DNA from: Chiridota heheva
Taxonomy: Eukaryota; Echinodermata; Holothuroidea; Apodida; Chiridotidae
Reading direction: 5' to 3'
Assembly: GCA_020152595.1 (NCBI GenBank)
Contig: JAIGNY010003245.1
Coordinates: 5,001 to 69,000 of the forward strand
Length of the DNA: 64,000 nucleotides
Positions 1 through 12,254 of the stretch are shown here, piece after piece (the stretch's first letter is position 1; every line of letters starts with the position of its first letter). Position numbers and translations under genes: made by a program. Below the pieces are notes generated by a model, which worked only from the letters and a program-made list of their open reading frames with translations, did no database searches and was not told the origin of the DNA.

Positions 1-1005
<1,005 letters not shown>

Positions 1006-1739
1006 AGAATAGTTTGTTGTAGTATTGCTACGGGAGTTCCTTATCGTTAATCAATTTTCCTGATTTTTCTATAAGAGCAAGGAATACCATTCTCGTTGTA
1101 GTTATTTCTCCTAGAATACGTGCTGGACTCCTCGTGGTGAATTCAACGAACATTGCTTTATCCGAACAGGGCCCGGAGATGTCCGAATCATTTCTACCAA
1201 ACTGTGAATTTTGCGCTTGCTGGTAAGTTTTCCATCGTGCTCTCTATTAATTCAAATTTTCCATCCGAATTTCTATTTAAGAAACGACCTGTAAAAATAA
1301 GAGCAGAGCATTGTTGTATAATTACTGCGCATAAAGGTTTGAAGCGGTTGAAATGGTGAGGCAATAACAGCTGTACTCGGCCCTCCCATCCATCTCAAAG
1401 ATCGAATTTAAAGTTCGTCCAGATCGGAGATCATGAGAAAATGTTGAATGGATGGGGTGGGTGTGGGTGGAGTTAGGTCTTCACACATGTCTATGCTGGC
1501 CGACAGATGCATTATTACGTGACGGAAAATGATGTATTGCCCAGCATACGATTTGAATCCTAACCTTTACAGGTTTTACAACCTCCCTCTATTCTAAGTA
1601 ACATATCACTTTCCTTACTTAACCCACTACGAATATTGAGTCAACCTGTAGGAAAGCCGGCATGGCCGTGGCTACCCAAGCTAATTCGAGGGAGTTTTCA
1701 AACAAACTTTTGAAATCAATAATCATTAATTCACAATTA
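1006..1739. other. No gene seen; unique AT-rich sequence
   Basis: No convincing exon, RNA gene or long repeat was found. The 68-residue open frame at 1153-1359 has no recognisable motif and low-complexity codon use. A GTAAGT-like site at 1217 has no supporting exon. Confidence 0.4.
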
Positions 1740-2100
1740 AAAAGATTTTATCTTTAAAGTCTCATCTTTTTACTTCTTTTGGCGCTAATATTGTGTCATT
1801 CATTTTTTTATTTTATGATTTTACACATTTTTGAATTTTTACCATTTTTGCTATTTTTGCTATTTGTACTATTTTTGCTTTTAAACGGCTTATTGCTATT
1901 CTTTCAAATCTCGTTTACATTTTTCTTTATATATGTTTTTCTTTTGAAGCCATTTGTATAACTTATTCTATTGTTTTATTTTTCTTTCTTATATCGTTGA
2001 ATTTGTACTAATTTTTGTTATGCTCAGGGCCCTGGGTAAGACCAGTCCTCGGATTAAACAGGCTACCCTGATAAAAGAATTGAAATAGATAAATTAATTA
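1740..2100 (+). mobile_element. Truncated non-LTR retrotransposon (LINE) 3' end
   Basis: A frame through 1748-1785 reads LSLKSHLFTSFG, like the 'LK(S/T)HLF' peptide that ends many CR1/L2/jockey-type ORF2 proteins. A T-rich 3' UTR with phenylalanine/leucine-rich shadow frames follows. The end has the typical 'ctgggtaagaccagtcctcg' and 'aacaggctaccctgataaaa' segment and then a short 'aattaattaatt' tail near 2085-2100. No reverse transcriptase domain is present, so this is a dead 5'-truncated copy. Clade assignment is not possible from this much sequence. Confidence 0.6.
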
Positions 2101-2176
2101 ATTAATCCTTGATATCTCGTAGACAGGGAGATGTAATATTAGTTTATTTACGGTGATACTTTGCTTGTTGTCTTGC

Positions 2177-2649
2177 GGTTACCATACAGGGTAGACTCCT
2201 TGTTTTTGATCACCAAATCGGTTACCATACAGGATAGACTCCTTGTTTTTGATCACCAAATCGGTTACCATACAGGATGGACTCCTTGTTTTTGATCACC
2301 AAATCGGTTACCATACAGGATGGACTCCTTGTTTTTGATCACCAAATCGGTTACCATACAGGATAGACTCCTTGTTTTTGATCACCAAATCGGTTACCAT
2401 ACAGGATAGACTCCTTGTTTTTGATCACCAAATCTGTTACCATACAGGATAGACTCCTTGTTTTTGATCACCAAATCGGCTACCATACAGGATAGACTCC
2501 TTGTTTTTGATCACCAAATCGGTTACCATACAGGATAGACTCCTTGTTTTTGATCACCAAATCGGTTACCATACAGGATAGACTCCTTGTTTTTGATCAC
2601 CAAATCGGTTACCATACAGGATAGACTCCTTGTTTTTGATCACCAAATC
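2177..2649. repeat. 43-bp tandem minisatellite, 11 copies
   Basis: Eleven head-to-tail copies of a 43-bp unit starting 'ggttaccatacaggatagac' and ending 'gatcaccaaatc'. The span is exactly 11 x 43 = 473 bp with only a few substitutions (gggtag/ggatgg variants, tctgtt, ggctac), so the array is young or recently homogenised. There are no spacers, so it is not a CRISPR array. 43 is not a multiple of three and no frame stays open. Confidence 0.97.
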
Positions 2650-3195
2650 AATGCTTTAAGACTCACCAGGGTTTGCCATGGATTCAAATGCATCTAACGT
2701 GTGCCATTTGAAAAACTTAGAGTTGGCGATGACGAAAGTGCCCGGCGGATCACGTGTTGCAGTCCTCTGTATATAGATATAAAAATACATTTTAAAACTG
2801 ATCAAACGGCACCAAAAATACAGAAAAGACTATGGGCAACAGATAATGAATTATAATTGAGATAATAAAGCGATGTACGTTGTACCGCCGTGCAGGCAGT
2901 ATAACGTCGGCACAAGCACGTGGAGAGATACTTTTTCGAGAGGGACGTTCTCTACTGAAGAACGTTGAAGTGATCAATGGGCACGTGACCTTGAATTCTG
3001 TACGTACAACGTAAAATTTGGTTATCAGCATTATAGATCCTACAAGAGATTTCTTTAATCTTCCTAAGATTGATTGGACAACCAGATAAATCTGGACAAA
3101 AAATACGGAATTCACCCCACATTTACGGCAAGCAATTGGGATCTTAAACTAATAATGTATTAGTTCAACGTATTTTCGATCGTCGACGATTAAAA
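2650..3195. other. No gene seen between arrays
   Basis: Ordinary unique sequence. A 107-residue minus-strand frame at 2792-3115 shows no domain, signal or splice support and is probably chance. Confidence 0.35.
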
Positions 3196-3530
3196 TATGT
3201 TGCTGAACATCAACTACGTGTTGCCGAACTTAAGTTGACAACGTGTTGTCGAACTTCGCCCACGTGTTGCCGAACTTTAAACAAGTGTTGCCGAACTTCA
3301 AACAAGTGTTGCCGAACTTCGACCAACATTGCCGGACATCGACTACATGTTGCCGAACTTCGACATGTGTTGCCGAGCTTCGACCACACGTGTTGCCGAG
3401 CTCCGATCACTTGTTGCCGAGCCTCCAACATGTGTTGACGAGCGTCGACCACGCATGTTACCGAGCTTTGACCACTCGTTGTCGAACTTCGATCACGAGT
3501 TTCCGAAATTCTACCAAGTGTTTCCGAACC
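3196..3530. repeat. Degenerate minisatellite, unit about 21-27 bp (gtgttgccgaacttcgacca)
   Basis: About 14 diverged copies of a unit like 'acgtgttgccgaacttcgac', with length varying as bases are gained and lost. Three plus frames and one minus frame stay open through it, giving Cys/Arg/Thr-rich or Leu/Pro-rich chance peptides. The divergence shows that this array is much older than the 43-bp array beside it. Confidence 0.85.
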
Positions 3531-4471
3531 AATACTTTGCAAAAATCACCGACAACCAATCCAGAGGAATTTTTACTTTAAGGAACCAAAACATCAATGT
3601 ATACGATATCACAAATTGTAATCTTAAACATACTGCTTTCATACCAAAAATGTTGGAGCATCGCTGTCAATGACTTTTTCATGCGTTTTGTTGCGCACCA
3701 CGCAAACCCGAGTGGGCCAGGAAGGCTGGTACAAATCTATGTCAAAGTAAGCTGCGGGGGAAATACAAAATATGAAATTATTTTCGTATCACTGACTGAT
3801 TGGTATTATCCCAAAGAGATTGTTATTCCATTCTTTCGGCCAAAATTAGCTATGGTACTATACTTTACAGAAATCGCGGCAATTTTTCGCCTTGTGTTTC
3901 ACACAGGGCCATAGCTTGCCCAAATTTTGTGGGGATAACATGTTAATGCTGTGGCATAGGGTCATGGTATACTGTCAATAAAATCTTAAAAAAATCCGCA
4001 GTAATCTGTGGAATATTGTCCGTCCTCCTCCCCACCCCCGCTAGCTTATGACCTTGATCATTTACAATAAATCATTGTCACCTCGTATATGGTACGGCAA
4101 GGACAGTTGAGCTTATGTAGCCTGGTATTGCGCTAGGCGATAACTGAGTCGGTGGGGAACTCCTCGGCAGAGGGACAGAAGAGCAGAGACGCTTGCATGC
4201 GAAAACAGCAAGGGGGAGAAGGATTAGAAAATGGGTTTCGAGATAGTCAACATGGTAAGAAACAATTGGGTTCGTATGCATGCGGAAATGAAGCAAATAT
4301 GAAGAACATTACATATGGCACTTGTATAAGGAAAACATGGAATATTCATATGTACGGTTTTTGAGTATCATGCACAACCGTCGTACTTAAAGCTCTAGGG
4401 CCAAGTAGCCATGTACAAAAGAGGATTAAAATCCGAGCAGGTCTAATTTTGTAAAACGCATGGAAAAATGA
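3531..4471. other. No gene seen
   Basis: Mixed unique sequence. Open frames of 70-114 residues occur (for example 3597-3914 plus) but carry no recognisable motif. No RNA gene was found. Confidence 0.35.
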
Positions 4472-4828
4472 AGGGAAAGTCGAAATGATGGGAAAGTCAA
4501 AAGGGTGAAAAGGTCAAAATGATGGCAAAGTCAAAATGATGGGAAAGTAAAAATGATGGTAAAGTCAAAATGATGGGAAAGTCAAAATGACGGGAAAGTC
4601 AAAATGATGGGAAAGCCAAAATGACGGGAAAGTCAAAATGATGAAAAAATCAAAATGACGGGAAAGTCAAAATGACGGGAAAGTCAACATGATGGGAAAG
4701 TCAAAATGATGGGAAAGTCAAAATGATGGGAAATTCAAAATGATGGGGAAAGTCAACATGATGGGAAAGTCAAACTAATGATGGGAAAGTTAAAATGATG
4801 GGGAAAGTCAAAATGATGGGAAAGTCTT
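4472..4828. repeat. 17-bp tandem minisatellite (aaagtcaaaatgatggg)
   Basis: About 20 copies of a 17-bp unit, gggaaagtcaaaatgat, with point variants (gacggg, tcaaca) and a few indels. It lies immediately upstream of the CAT-rich microsatellite; the two together occupy 1.2 kb. Confidence 0.92.
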
Positions 4829-4922
4829 CTTTGCTAGAATATTATGAGGGGAACGGTCAGAAAGTTTTCAACATTACAACTCGCTATTGATTATCAGATT
4901 CAAAAGCGCTGTAAGATGGTCA

Positions 4923-5153
4923 ATGATCACGATGATCATGATCATGATCATGATCATGATCATGATCATCATGATCATCATAATGATCATCATCGTCGTC
5001 GTCGCCGTCATCATGAACATGATCATGATCATCATGGTCATGATCATTGTGATCATGATCATCATGATTATCATGATTATCATGATCATCATGATCATCA
5101 TCATTATGATCATCACCATCATGATCATTATCATCATCATCATCATTATTATG

Positions 5154-5203
<50 letters not shown>

Positions 5204-5237
5204 GATCATGATCATCATGATCATCATGATCATCATC

Positions 5238-5299
<62 letters not shown>

Positions 5300-5448
5300 G
5301 ATCATGATCATGAGCATCATGATCATCATGATGCATCATGATCATGATCATCATGATCATCATGATCATCATGATCATTATGATCATCATGATCATTATG
5401 ATCATGATCATCATGATCATCATGATCATCATGATCATCATCATCATG

Positions 5449-5531
<83 letters not shown>

Positions 5532-5544
5532 CATGATCATCATG

Positions 5545-5623
<79 letters not shown>

Positions 5624-5646
5624 CCATGATCATCATCATCATGTCA
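4923..5646. repeat. (CAT)n / (GATCAT)n composite microsatellite
   Basis: Alternating blocks of CAT and GATCAT with small CGT, TAT and CAC variants. GATCAT blocks are strings of the self-complementary tetramer GATC, so the tract can fold on itself. Every frame is open on both strands, giving poly-His/Asp, poly-Met/Ile or poly-Met peptides that are not genes. Confidence 0.97.
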
Positions 5647-5837
5647 GAAAATGTCAGAAAGGTAGCAAAATGTTATCTAGTAAGGGTAATTATAATTTAC
5701 CGCCTGAAAAATAATTCGAATAGTATGAGGTAAATGAATTTTCTCTATAATTCTTTTTTTTATATAAATAAATTGAGGATGTGGAAGCTGACTTTCCATA
5801 TTAGACTTGCTATACACCAGTCATTTTTATGCACAAA

Positions 5838-5965
5838 AGAAATTAAATCTAAATATCTCCTTAACGGAATAAGATATTGAAGTTGTTTCTTTTGTCCCTG
5901 TTCATATAAGAATCTGCTCATATAAGATAAGATTGCGTGTCCACTGAACTTATCATTTAAATTAC
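5838..5965. mobile_element. Partial arm of palindromic MITE family A
   Basis: The segment with 'aaatatctccttaacggaat' and 'gtttcttttgt', ending 'ccactgaacttatcattt', matches one arm of the full palindromic element at 7131-7693 and the related copies at 49935-50110 and 57340-57860. Only one arm is seen. It lies just downstream, in the minus sense, of the candidate exon at 6041-6211, within what would be its intron. Confidence 0.6.
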
Positions 5966-6040
5966 GTGACCCTTGTTGAATCAGTCTTCGGTTTCCAACA
6001 CTGTTTACATTTGAAGATAATAAAAGAACAAAATACTTAC

Positions 6041-6211
6041 TGGATTGATCGCATGTTGATGAGTTCATTGCAAGGCTTCCATTTTCAATCCTTAAGTACT
6101 CGGACCGATCATACGAATGCGCAAGAGCAATCAATCTGTCCGAAGTTGTTTGGTGGTAGCGGTACATGGTCGCCGTTTCTGTCACCTCAAACGTTACTGT
6201 TGCATGGTCCT
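6041..6211 (-). CDS. Candidate internal coding exon, phase 1-1, possibly Ig-like
   Basis: On the minus strand a strong acceptor (T/C-rich tract then CCTCAG at 6212-6217) opens a 171-nt exon ending at a consensus donor, CCA|GTAAGT. The reading frame is open throughout: two bases, 56 codons, one base, so phase 1 on both sides, as in exons of extracellular modules. The peptide begins DHATVTFEVTETATMYRYHQ and ends with RIENGSLAMNSSTC. The 'IENGSL' string and alternating beta-like pattern recall immunoglobulin-type domains, but the central Trp is absent and one domain would be incomplete. It joins in frame to the exon at 7950-8034. The exon is well supported by signals; the Ig reading is only a suggestion. 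Confidence 0.45.
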
Positions 6212-7130
6212 CTGAGGTTAAAGAAAAGAAAGGGGGGAACTGAAAATGACGTCATTTTATAGGACAACCACTGTTACCAATTTGCTCAGCGAGTGGGCGG
6301 GTAAGAGGTGGTGGTAGAACGGCTCGGTTGTTTGGATAGTTGGAGGCAGAGCCATATTTCCCGGGGGCAATTCGAATTCCGAGGCAGGGAACCAGGGAGC
6401 CCTCCGCTTTCAGTTAAAATCTTAAACAAACTACAAAACACTCTATCTTTGTGGAGGAAAGGTATTCCCCCCCTCCCTACACACACACACTTTATAAAGG
6501 TAAATTACGGCCTTGATTAGAGTGGTGTACACTGAGAAGCAAACAAAGACGTTATCCGCAATGTTTTTCCTGACTATATTTTTTGTATAACTACTTGTAA
6601 CTGAACCAAGGACATTCCACGGTCCATGAATAAACCAAAGAAAATCATTACGGGAGAATCATTCAATTTCTTTTAGGGCGCCCTGTAATATATCACAAAT
6701 TTACCTAAACTTTGAACATTGATGCCTGAGATTTAAAACACTAGAATAGTCAATCTTTAACGGAATGTGATGAAATATATTACAAGAAGTTCATGGTTTT
6801 CATTTTCAATCAATTTTAAAGCGATTTTTTTTTCTCGGACAAGAAATATGACAAACAGACAAACAAAACTGCCAAACAATATTATTTAAAGTTCCTTGAA
6901 AAACACTTTGTGGAAGAAAAGTAAGTTTCATGCCCCCTCCACTTCCCACTTTGTGAAACAGAATTACGTCCTGGTGGCGTAGCCAAACCTGTATATTCTA
7001 ATTATCGAGGAAAAATAGAAAGCGAGATTAAAATATGCAGGGACCATCTTTAATTCAACTCGCCGGGCCGCATTCTTATACTAGCCTTTAATCAGTGTAT
7101 TTGTATTAAGATATAAATCGCTTTCGATCT
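6212..7130. other. Candidate intron sequence, no gene seen
   Basis: Lies between the two minus-strand candidate exons. Contains a short CA run at 6480-6490 and otherwise unique AT-rich sequence. The 66-70 residue frames at 6286-6520 overlap on opposite strands and show no motif. Confidence 0.35.
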
Positions 7131-7693
7131 TTTAAAGGATTAGTTTTTCTCATATGAAAGACTGAAAGAGGACGTCAAAAGAAACAAAATGGTGAAGAAA
7201 GCATTCAAAAATCTTATTCCGTTAAGGAGATATTCAAGTTTACAATTTGGTATCATTTTTGTAGAAACGACTGAAATCAGATTAGTTGTGACGTCACAGC
7301 CTCAGATTCCATAAAGTCTTTAAGTATTCTAAAAATAGTTTATCTCATTTTTTCACTGTTTAAATTATTTTTCCTGGAACTTTCTTCCGGTGGTATATTA
7401 TAAACACCCTTCCTAGATTTAGTTTTAGTACTTGTTTGACATATCCCATAGATTTGGGCCACAAAATCGCAGGACAAAATATGATAGAATAAATCAAGAC
7501 TTTAAGGAATCTGAGGCTATGATATCACAAGTAGTTTGATTTTAGTCGTTTCTATAAAACGATAACAAACTTTAAACTTTAATATCTCCTTAACTGAATG
7601 ATATTTTTGAATGCTTTCTTTACCGTTTTGATTCTTTTAAAGTCCTCTTTCATATACGATAAATTTGCATGACTCCTGAACTAATCCTTTAAA
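7131..7693. mobile_element. Palindromic MITE, family A, full length
   Basis: Imperfect inverted repeat of about 563 bp. The left arm starts 'tttaaaggattag' and the right arm ends 'ctaatcctttaaa'. Arms of roughly 190-210 bp pair over segments such as 'ccgttaaggagatattcaag' (left) and 'atatctccttaactgaatga' (right), and 'tcagattccataaagtcttt' against 'gactttaaggaatctgaggc'. No transposase frame is present. It sits inside the candidate intron between the minus-strand exons at 7950-8034 and 6041-6211. Relatives in this window are at 5838, 49935 and 57340, so the family is multi-copy. Confidence 0.8.
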
Positions 7694-7949
7694 ACATGAT
7701 TCTACTGATAAAAACATTTTCACTTTCGTTTCAAACTGTACGTCACGAGTAACTTAATTCAAGGATTTTACTAAGAATGTTAATTGTTTTTTCTTCTTGA
7801 AAACACATGAGCCGAGATCATGAACTTATTCAATACAAGTTTGGAAAGTATTTCACACGTCTACAATATCAGATTTCGGAAGCAGCATGGATATACAAGC
7901 CAGGGGTACTGAATGACCAACATCCTGACATTGTGCGATATATTCTTAC

Positions 7950-8034
7950 CGTCAACGTTAATCGTAAGAGTGAGGTCAAATTCATAGATGTTAGCTTTAT
8001 TGTTTCCCTCCTGCCTGTCCCAACGGAGAATTCT
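7950..8034 (-). CDS. Candidate coding exon paired with 6041-6211
   Basis: On the minus strand the acceptor is a T-rich tract ending CACGACAG and the donor is GACG|GTAAGAAT. The 85-nt exon reads RILRWDRQEGNNKANIYEFD and continues LTLTINVD with one base left over (phase 1). The exon at 6041-6211 starts with two bases, so splicing restores the codon and keeps the frame open across 85 codons. A second frame is also open in this short exon, so the frame choice rests on the join. No start codon or signal peptide exon was identified, so the gene is partial. Function is unknown. Confidence 0.4.
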
Positions 8035-8394
8035 CTGTCGTGAGAAAATATAAAAGATGACTGAATAAATGCTAAGAATGTTTGATATACAAATGAGTTT
8101 CTCCCTCGATCAAATGAAAAGATATGAAATATGAAATTATGATTACATTCCCGGCGGGGAACCTCATGAAGAACAACCAGGGACGCCTACACGAGAAAAG
8201 CGCAAGTTTGGTGAGACTCATGAACATGGCGCTTTCTATTACTGATTTGAAAAAATTATAACTCGCTTGCACTCGGAATGACTAGGGGTACTATGAAGCA
8301 ATGTCATAATTTAGTCTCTAGATTTTGGGTATCCGCCACATCAAGACAGAGTTGAAGCAAGTTGGCTGCGTTTATAGGCATGTTTTTAACCCCA

Positions 8395-8764
8395 GGAAAG
8401 CCTAAATTCGCCGAACTTCCAGGGCTTTCCCGTGGCGCCCAACCAGGGCTTTGCCCCTTAAGACCACACAGGGCGGCCCCTAAAACCCACGCCCTTTAGG
8501 CTTCGCCGCTCACTCGGACGGACGGAAGGGCGGACGGACGGACGGACGGACGGAAGGAAGGGCGGGCGGACGGACGGACGGAAGGGCGGACGGACGGACG
8601 GACGGAAGGAGGGGCGGACGGATGGACGGACGGAAGGGCGGGCGGACGGACGGACGGACGGGCGGAGGGGCGGGCGGACGGACGGACGGAAGGGCGGGCG
8701 GACGGACGGACGGACGGACGGACGGACGGACAGACAGACAGACAGACAGACGGACGGACGGAAG

Positions 8765-8795
<31 letters not shown>

Positions 8796-9016
8796 TTGAA
8801 ATGTCAATTTTGTGATAGCTTTCGGGGGCTTCGCCCCTCTACGGGCCCTAACAGGGCTTCACCCCTGAACCCCACCAGGGCCCTTTAAGCGGGCCAATGT
8901 ACCCCACGCCGACAAGTCCAGCGCTTTGCGTTCGAGGTGACACCGCACTAAATATCGTGTCAGTTCAATTACAGCCCCCTCCTTCTTCCCATATGAAAAT
9001 CCTGGCTACGCCACTG
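8395..9016 (-). mobile_element. Non-autonomous DNA transposon, family E (CAGTGGCGTAGCCAGGA terminus)
   Basis: Read on the minus strand it begins at 9016 with 'cagtggcgtagccaggattt' then 'tcatatg', and contains 'cgcaaagcgctggacttgtc' and 'ggggcgaagcc' repeats, then 'aaattgacatttcaag'. The same order appears on the plus strand at 47837-48280. CAGTGGCG ends with short inverted repeats are typical of hAT-type elements; no transposase is present here. A tetranucleotide expansion (8510-8796) sits just past the 'gacatttcaag' segment, and the left end is not clear. Confidence 0.6.
8510..8796. repeat. (GGAC)n / (GACA)n tetranucleotide microsatellite
   Basis: CGGA/GGAC repeats with GGAAG and GGGCG variants, changing to (GACA)n in two blocks at about 8729-8750 and 8765-8795. 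Because four is coprime to three, all frames cycle through the same peptide (for example PSVRPSV), so the 88-103 residue frames here are artefacts. Confidence 0.96.
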
Positions 9017-9660
9017 CATAAAAAGGGGTTGGAAGGTTGGCAGTTTGGAGTATCCCAGCCTGACAAACGGGAGCTCAGCTATAGGCGTCGGTAACGGCTT
9101 TTAAAAACTTAGGAAAACTTTAAACAAAGGGCACTAATTTTCAGCAATTGCTCCGCCTGCAATGGACATGATGGAGAGAACGACTTTCCCTTATGCTCGT
9201 ACGTGCGGTGAAGGGCAGTGAAGATCGAGCCGTGGCACAGGCGTGCATGTCGACAACCAAAAAGTAGAAACAATACACTGTTATCGATTGAATAACCAGT
9301 ATAATATCTGTGTACACATGTAATAAAACAAGTAAAGTATATATGGCACCTCCCTGCTTAAATCATTTTTATTTCTATTGCTTTATCCAGCATGTTTCTG
9401 ATATGCTTTTTTACTGCCAGAAACTGTGTCCAGCGGCAGTTTTATGAGTTCAACCAGGGAGTTGTAATTTGAATCACTGTTCGAACTTAAATATGTCTAC
9501 TAGAATTCAAAATATCAAATATTCTGGACAGTAGGATTCTTAGCATTCTCCTGATAAATCCATCATCAGTGACGACGCTAAAACACGGGATAGGGAACAA
9601 TACCCAAGCGCTCACCCCCTCCCCCCACACACTTGTGGTACGATTAATAGGCCTTTGACT
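9017..9660. other. No gene seen
   Basis: Unique AT-rich sequence with no exon or RNA signal recognised. Confidence 0.35.
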
Positions 9661-9667
9661 CCCAACC

Positions 9668-10330
9668 AGGGCGTAGCCAGAATGAAATGTCAGGGGGCGG
9701 GGAGGGGGGGGGGCAAGTCAAACCTAATCAGGGATCAGTGATGTTTTAATGTGTTTTATGGGCAGTTTTGACATGATTATTTTGGGACAAGGGGCATGGA
9801 TTTATAAGAGGGGAGCAGAGAGAAAGGTCTTCCGTCTCTGAAAGGTTTTCTTTCGATTGGGAAAGTTGGGATTGTTAACAACAAATTGAAGGAAATTTTG
9901 GTAAAATCTGTGGAAGTTTTGTTAAAATTTCCCGATAATTGATTGAAAAGTATCGAAAATTGAAAAATTGCCCTAAAATGAAGGAAAGTTTCCAAAAATG
10001 GCATGAGAATTAAAGAAATTTTTCCAAAGGTGAAAGAGATATCCCAAAAATTGAAGGAAATTTCCCAAAATTGAAGAAAACTAACCAAAAATCGAGTAAA
10101 AAATTGACCGAAAACCGAAGAGAAATGAAAAGGAAATTTTCCAAAAATTGAACAAACTACACGAGAATTGAGGAAATTGTCCAAAATAAAAAAAACATTT
10201 TCCAAACATTGAAGGAAATTGACCGTAAATTGAAGAAAATTGATCGAAAATCGAAGAAAAACGAACTGTGTCCTCCCCATGCCCCTCCCATCCTCTTATT
10301 TTTAAGGTTTGATTTAACTGGGCAAAACTT
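9668..10330 (+). mobile_element. Decayed DNA transposon, family F, filled with aattgaaggaaattt repeats
   Basis: Starts 'gcgtagccagaatgaaatgt', then a G-rich run and 'caagtcaaacctaat' followed by 'gtgttttatgggcagttttg'. The same blocks occur inverted at 46640-46742. The interior (about 9855-10265) is a degenerate array of about 17-21 bp units like 'ccaaaattgaaggaaatttt'. No transposase reading was found; the 167-residue minus-strand frame is a phenylalanine-rich shadow of the interior repeats. Confidence 0.5.
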
Positions 10331-10371
10331 GGTGGGTCATCTAGTTTGTCAGGGCATCTTCCATATACTTT

Positions 10372-10700
10372 TTAACATATACATTATAACCATATAAATT
10401 ATAACCATATATATTATAATCATATATATTATAACCATATATAATATAACCGTATACATTATAGCCATATATATTATAATCATATATATTATAACCATAT
10501 ATATTATAACCATATATAATATAACCATATACATTATAACCATATATATTATAACCATATATAGTATAACCATATATATTATAACCATATATATATATAT
10601 TATAACCATATACATTATAACCATATATATTATAACCATATATAGTATAACCATATATATTATAACCATATATAGTATAACCATATATAGTATAACCATA
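10372..10700. repeat. 15-bp tandem minisatellite (aaccatatatattat)
   Basis: About 22 copies of a 15-bp unit with small variants (acattat, agtat, a longer TA run near 10591). Being five codons long it keeps several minus-strand frames open (YGYNI repeats), which are artefacts. It abuts the inverted-repeat element that starts at 10701. Confidence 0.95.
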
Positions 10701-10835
10701 CGTCATTTCCGGTTTAAATTTGATTGCGAGAAATCTGTGATGATATCGATTACACCGGCGGACGTGTGATGGATAACATTGCAGACTTCTCGCGATCAAT
10801 CAGTCAATAGAGGAATTTGAAAACCGGAAGTGACG
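10701..10835. mobile_element. Small inverted-repeat element, family B
   Basis: Begins 'cgtcatttccggttt' and ends 'aaaccggaagtgacg', arms pairing with one mismatch over 15 bp, with inner pairing 'gattgcgagaaatctg' against 'cagacttctcgcgatcaatc'. A diverged relative lies at 27821-27980. No coding capacity. Confidence 0.7.
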
Positions 10836-12103
10836 TTACTAGCACGACGGCGTTCACTTTTAAATGTAATTATGAGACGATACCTTTCCTTTAAAAGCAA
10901 ATATTAGAATCAAACCACAATTGCAAGAGTTGGATCAATTAAGACATACTTTAATATGCAACTGTCTTAAATTATGCACTCTAGTCAATTTACAATTTCT
11001 ACAAAAAGTCATTAAACAGACTCAGACAGTTGAAGTACTATCTGTTTCCCTTTAAAAGCTTTGATAATCAAAAGTTTGAAGAGCTATAAAAAAGAAAGTA
11101 AGCGTTATCCTAGGTCAATATTTCCATTTCCATTTTGGAATCACGGACTTCCTAAAATGCTGTGCCCAGATGGTAGGAAGTTTATATGTTTAAACTTAAA
11201 GGAATATTCCCTTGAATTTTCATTTTCATATGATAGAGGACTATAAAGAAACAATTTGACATCACCAGATCACATTGAATCCATAAAGCAGATATCGGGT
11301 TGGTGGTGGGGAAAGAAAATAATGACAACAGTTTTATAACAGTTTACCCCCGAAAGTAACTTTTCAATCCAAACCATATGGAAATTTTTATTAACCCTTG
11401 CAGACTCGCCCACCATTACCATGATTTTTGAAAAAGCGGTGGGCCAAAATAATGAAGTGACTGGTGGGCCAAATGGTCAATTCACGCTTAGACTAGCCAG
11501 CTAGCTGCGTGACTTACCAATGTAAACGTCTCTGTTGTATCAATTTCGCCAAACTGACTCAAAACCTCACTCAGTTTTTTGCCTTACATTCCCAATCCTA
11601 CAGTCGGGCTAAAAAATGTACCTGGTCCTATCAGCGGACTACAAAACGCACCTATCGAAGGCTTTATACAAAACAAAATTCCCTAGTCCTTATGCTGCAG
11701 ACTGGCAGATGGTCCAAAATAAAACCTGGTCCTACTGCAGAGGGTACAAAATAGAAGCTCACTGTTCCTACAAGATGGCTACAAACAAAACCAATAATAA
11801 ATTCAAAATGCTGTAAACTGATCCATTTTTAAGCGATTTTAGCATTTATAGCATGCATAGTTAACTTTAAAGCATACTTTGGTCCAATTAAGGTAGGTTA
11901 TATTACCAGTCCAGATATCTTTAAGTGGACGTACAACAACAACCCTTCAAGAGCGGACAATTTAGCAAGATCCCCATATACCCTTGTTATGATTTTCATT
12001 TTATCTGTTTATTTACACCCCCTCCTCCCCACATCACCCATGTTGGCTATACGGGTCTGAGGTTCAGTACGGTAACATGTAAAGATGGACTATCAAAACT
12101 TAC
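10836..12103. other. No gene seen; weak repeats
   Basis: Contains family-A-like fragments near 11190-11260 ('ttaaaggaatattcccttga') and two or three diverged repeats of about 55 bp around 11595-11780 built on 'acctggtcctactgcagagg'. No convincing exon. Confidence 0.35.
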
Positions 12104-12254
12104 ATTAACTTTGCAGATTTTGCCAGACCATCCTCCAACAACCTTTTAATTTGCATCCCCCTACCACATTGTATGATGTGAACTCCGAAGCTGAGTGGCT
12201 CCGCGTAGCCATATGGATGACGTAGGTTAACGTTATTACTCTGTAATTCTTCAA
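12104..12254 (-). CDS. Candidate internal coding exon, unknown protein
   Basis: On the minus strand a T/C-rich tract ending TCTCCACAG is followed by a 151-nt open frame that stops exactly at TTAAT|GTAAGT, a consensus donor. Two bases, 49 codons, two bases (phase 1 in, phase 2 out). The peptide starts EELQSNNVNLRHPYGYAEPL and ends LLEDGLAKSAKL. I do not recognise the family. Both splice sites and the mixed, non-repetitive amino-acid content favour a real exon; no neighbouring exon was located. Confidence 0.4.

Noticed and set aside
2177..2649. Regular 43-bp repeats resembling a CRISPR array
   Set aside because: Units are directly contiguous with no spacers and no cas genes; eukaryotic context.
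4844..5733. Overlapping open frames of 131-275 codons (poly-His/Asp, poly-Met, poly-Ile) on both strands
   Set aside because: All arise from the CAT/GATCAT microsatellite; every frame is open there.
8496..8888. PSVRPSV / GRTDGRTD repeat proteins
   Set aside because: Frames of a tetranucleotide repeat on both strands.
10341..10799. 152-codon YGYNI repeat protein on the minus strand
   Set aside because: Frame kept open by the 15-bp unit only; its ends fall in an inverted-repeat element and unique DNA without gene signals.
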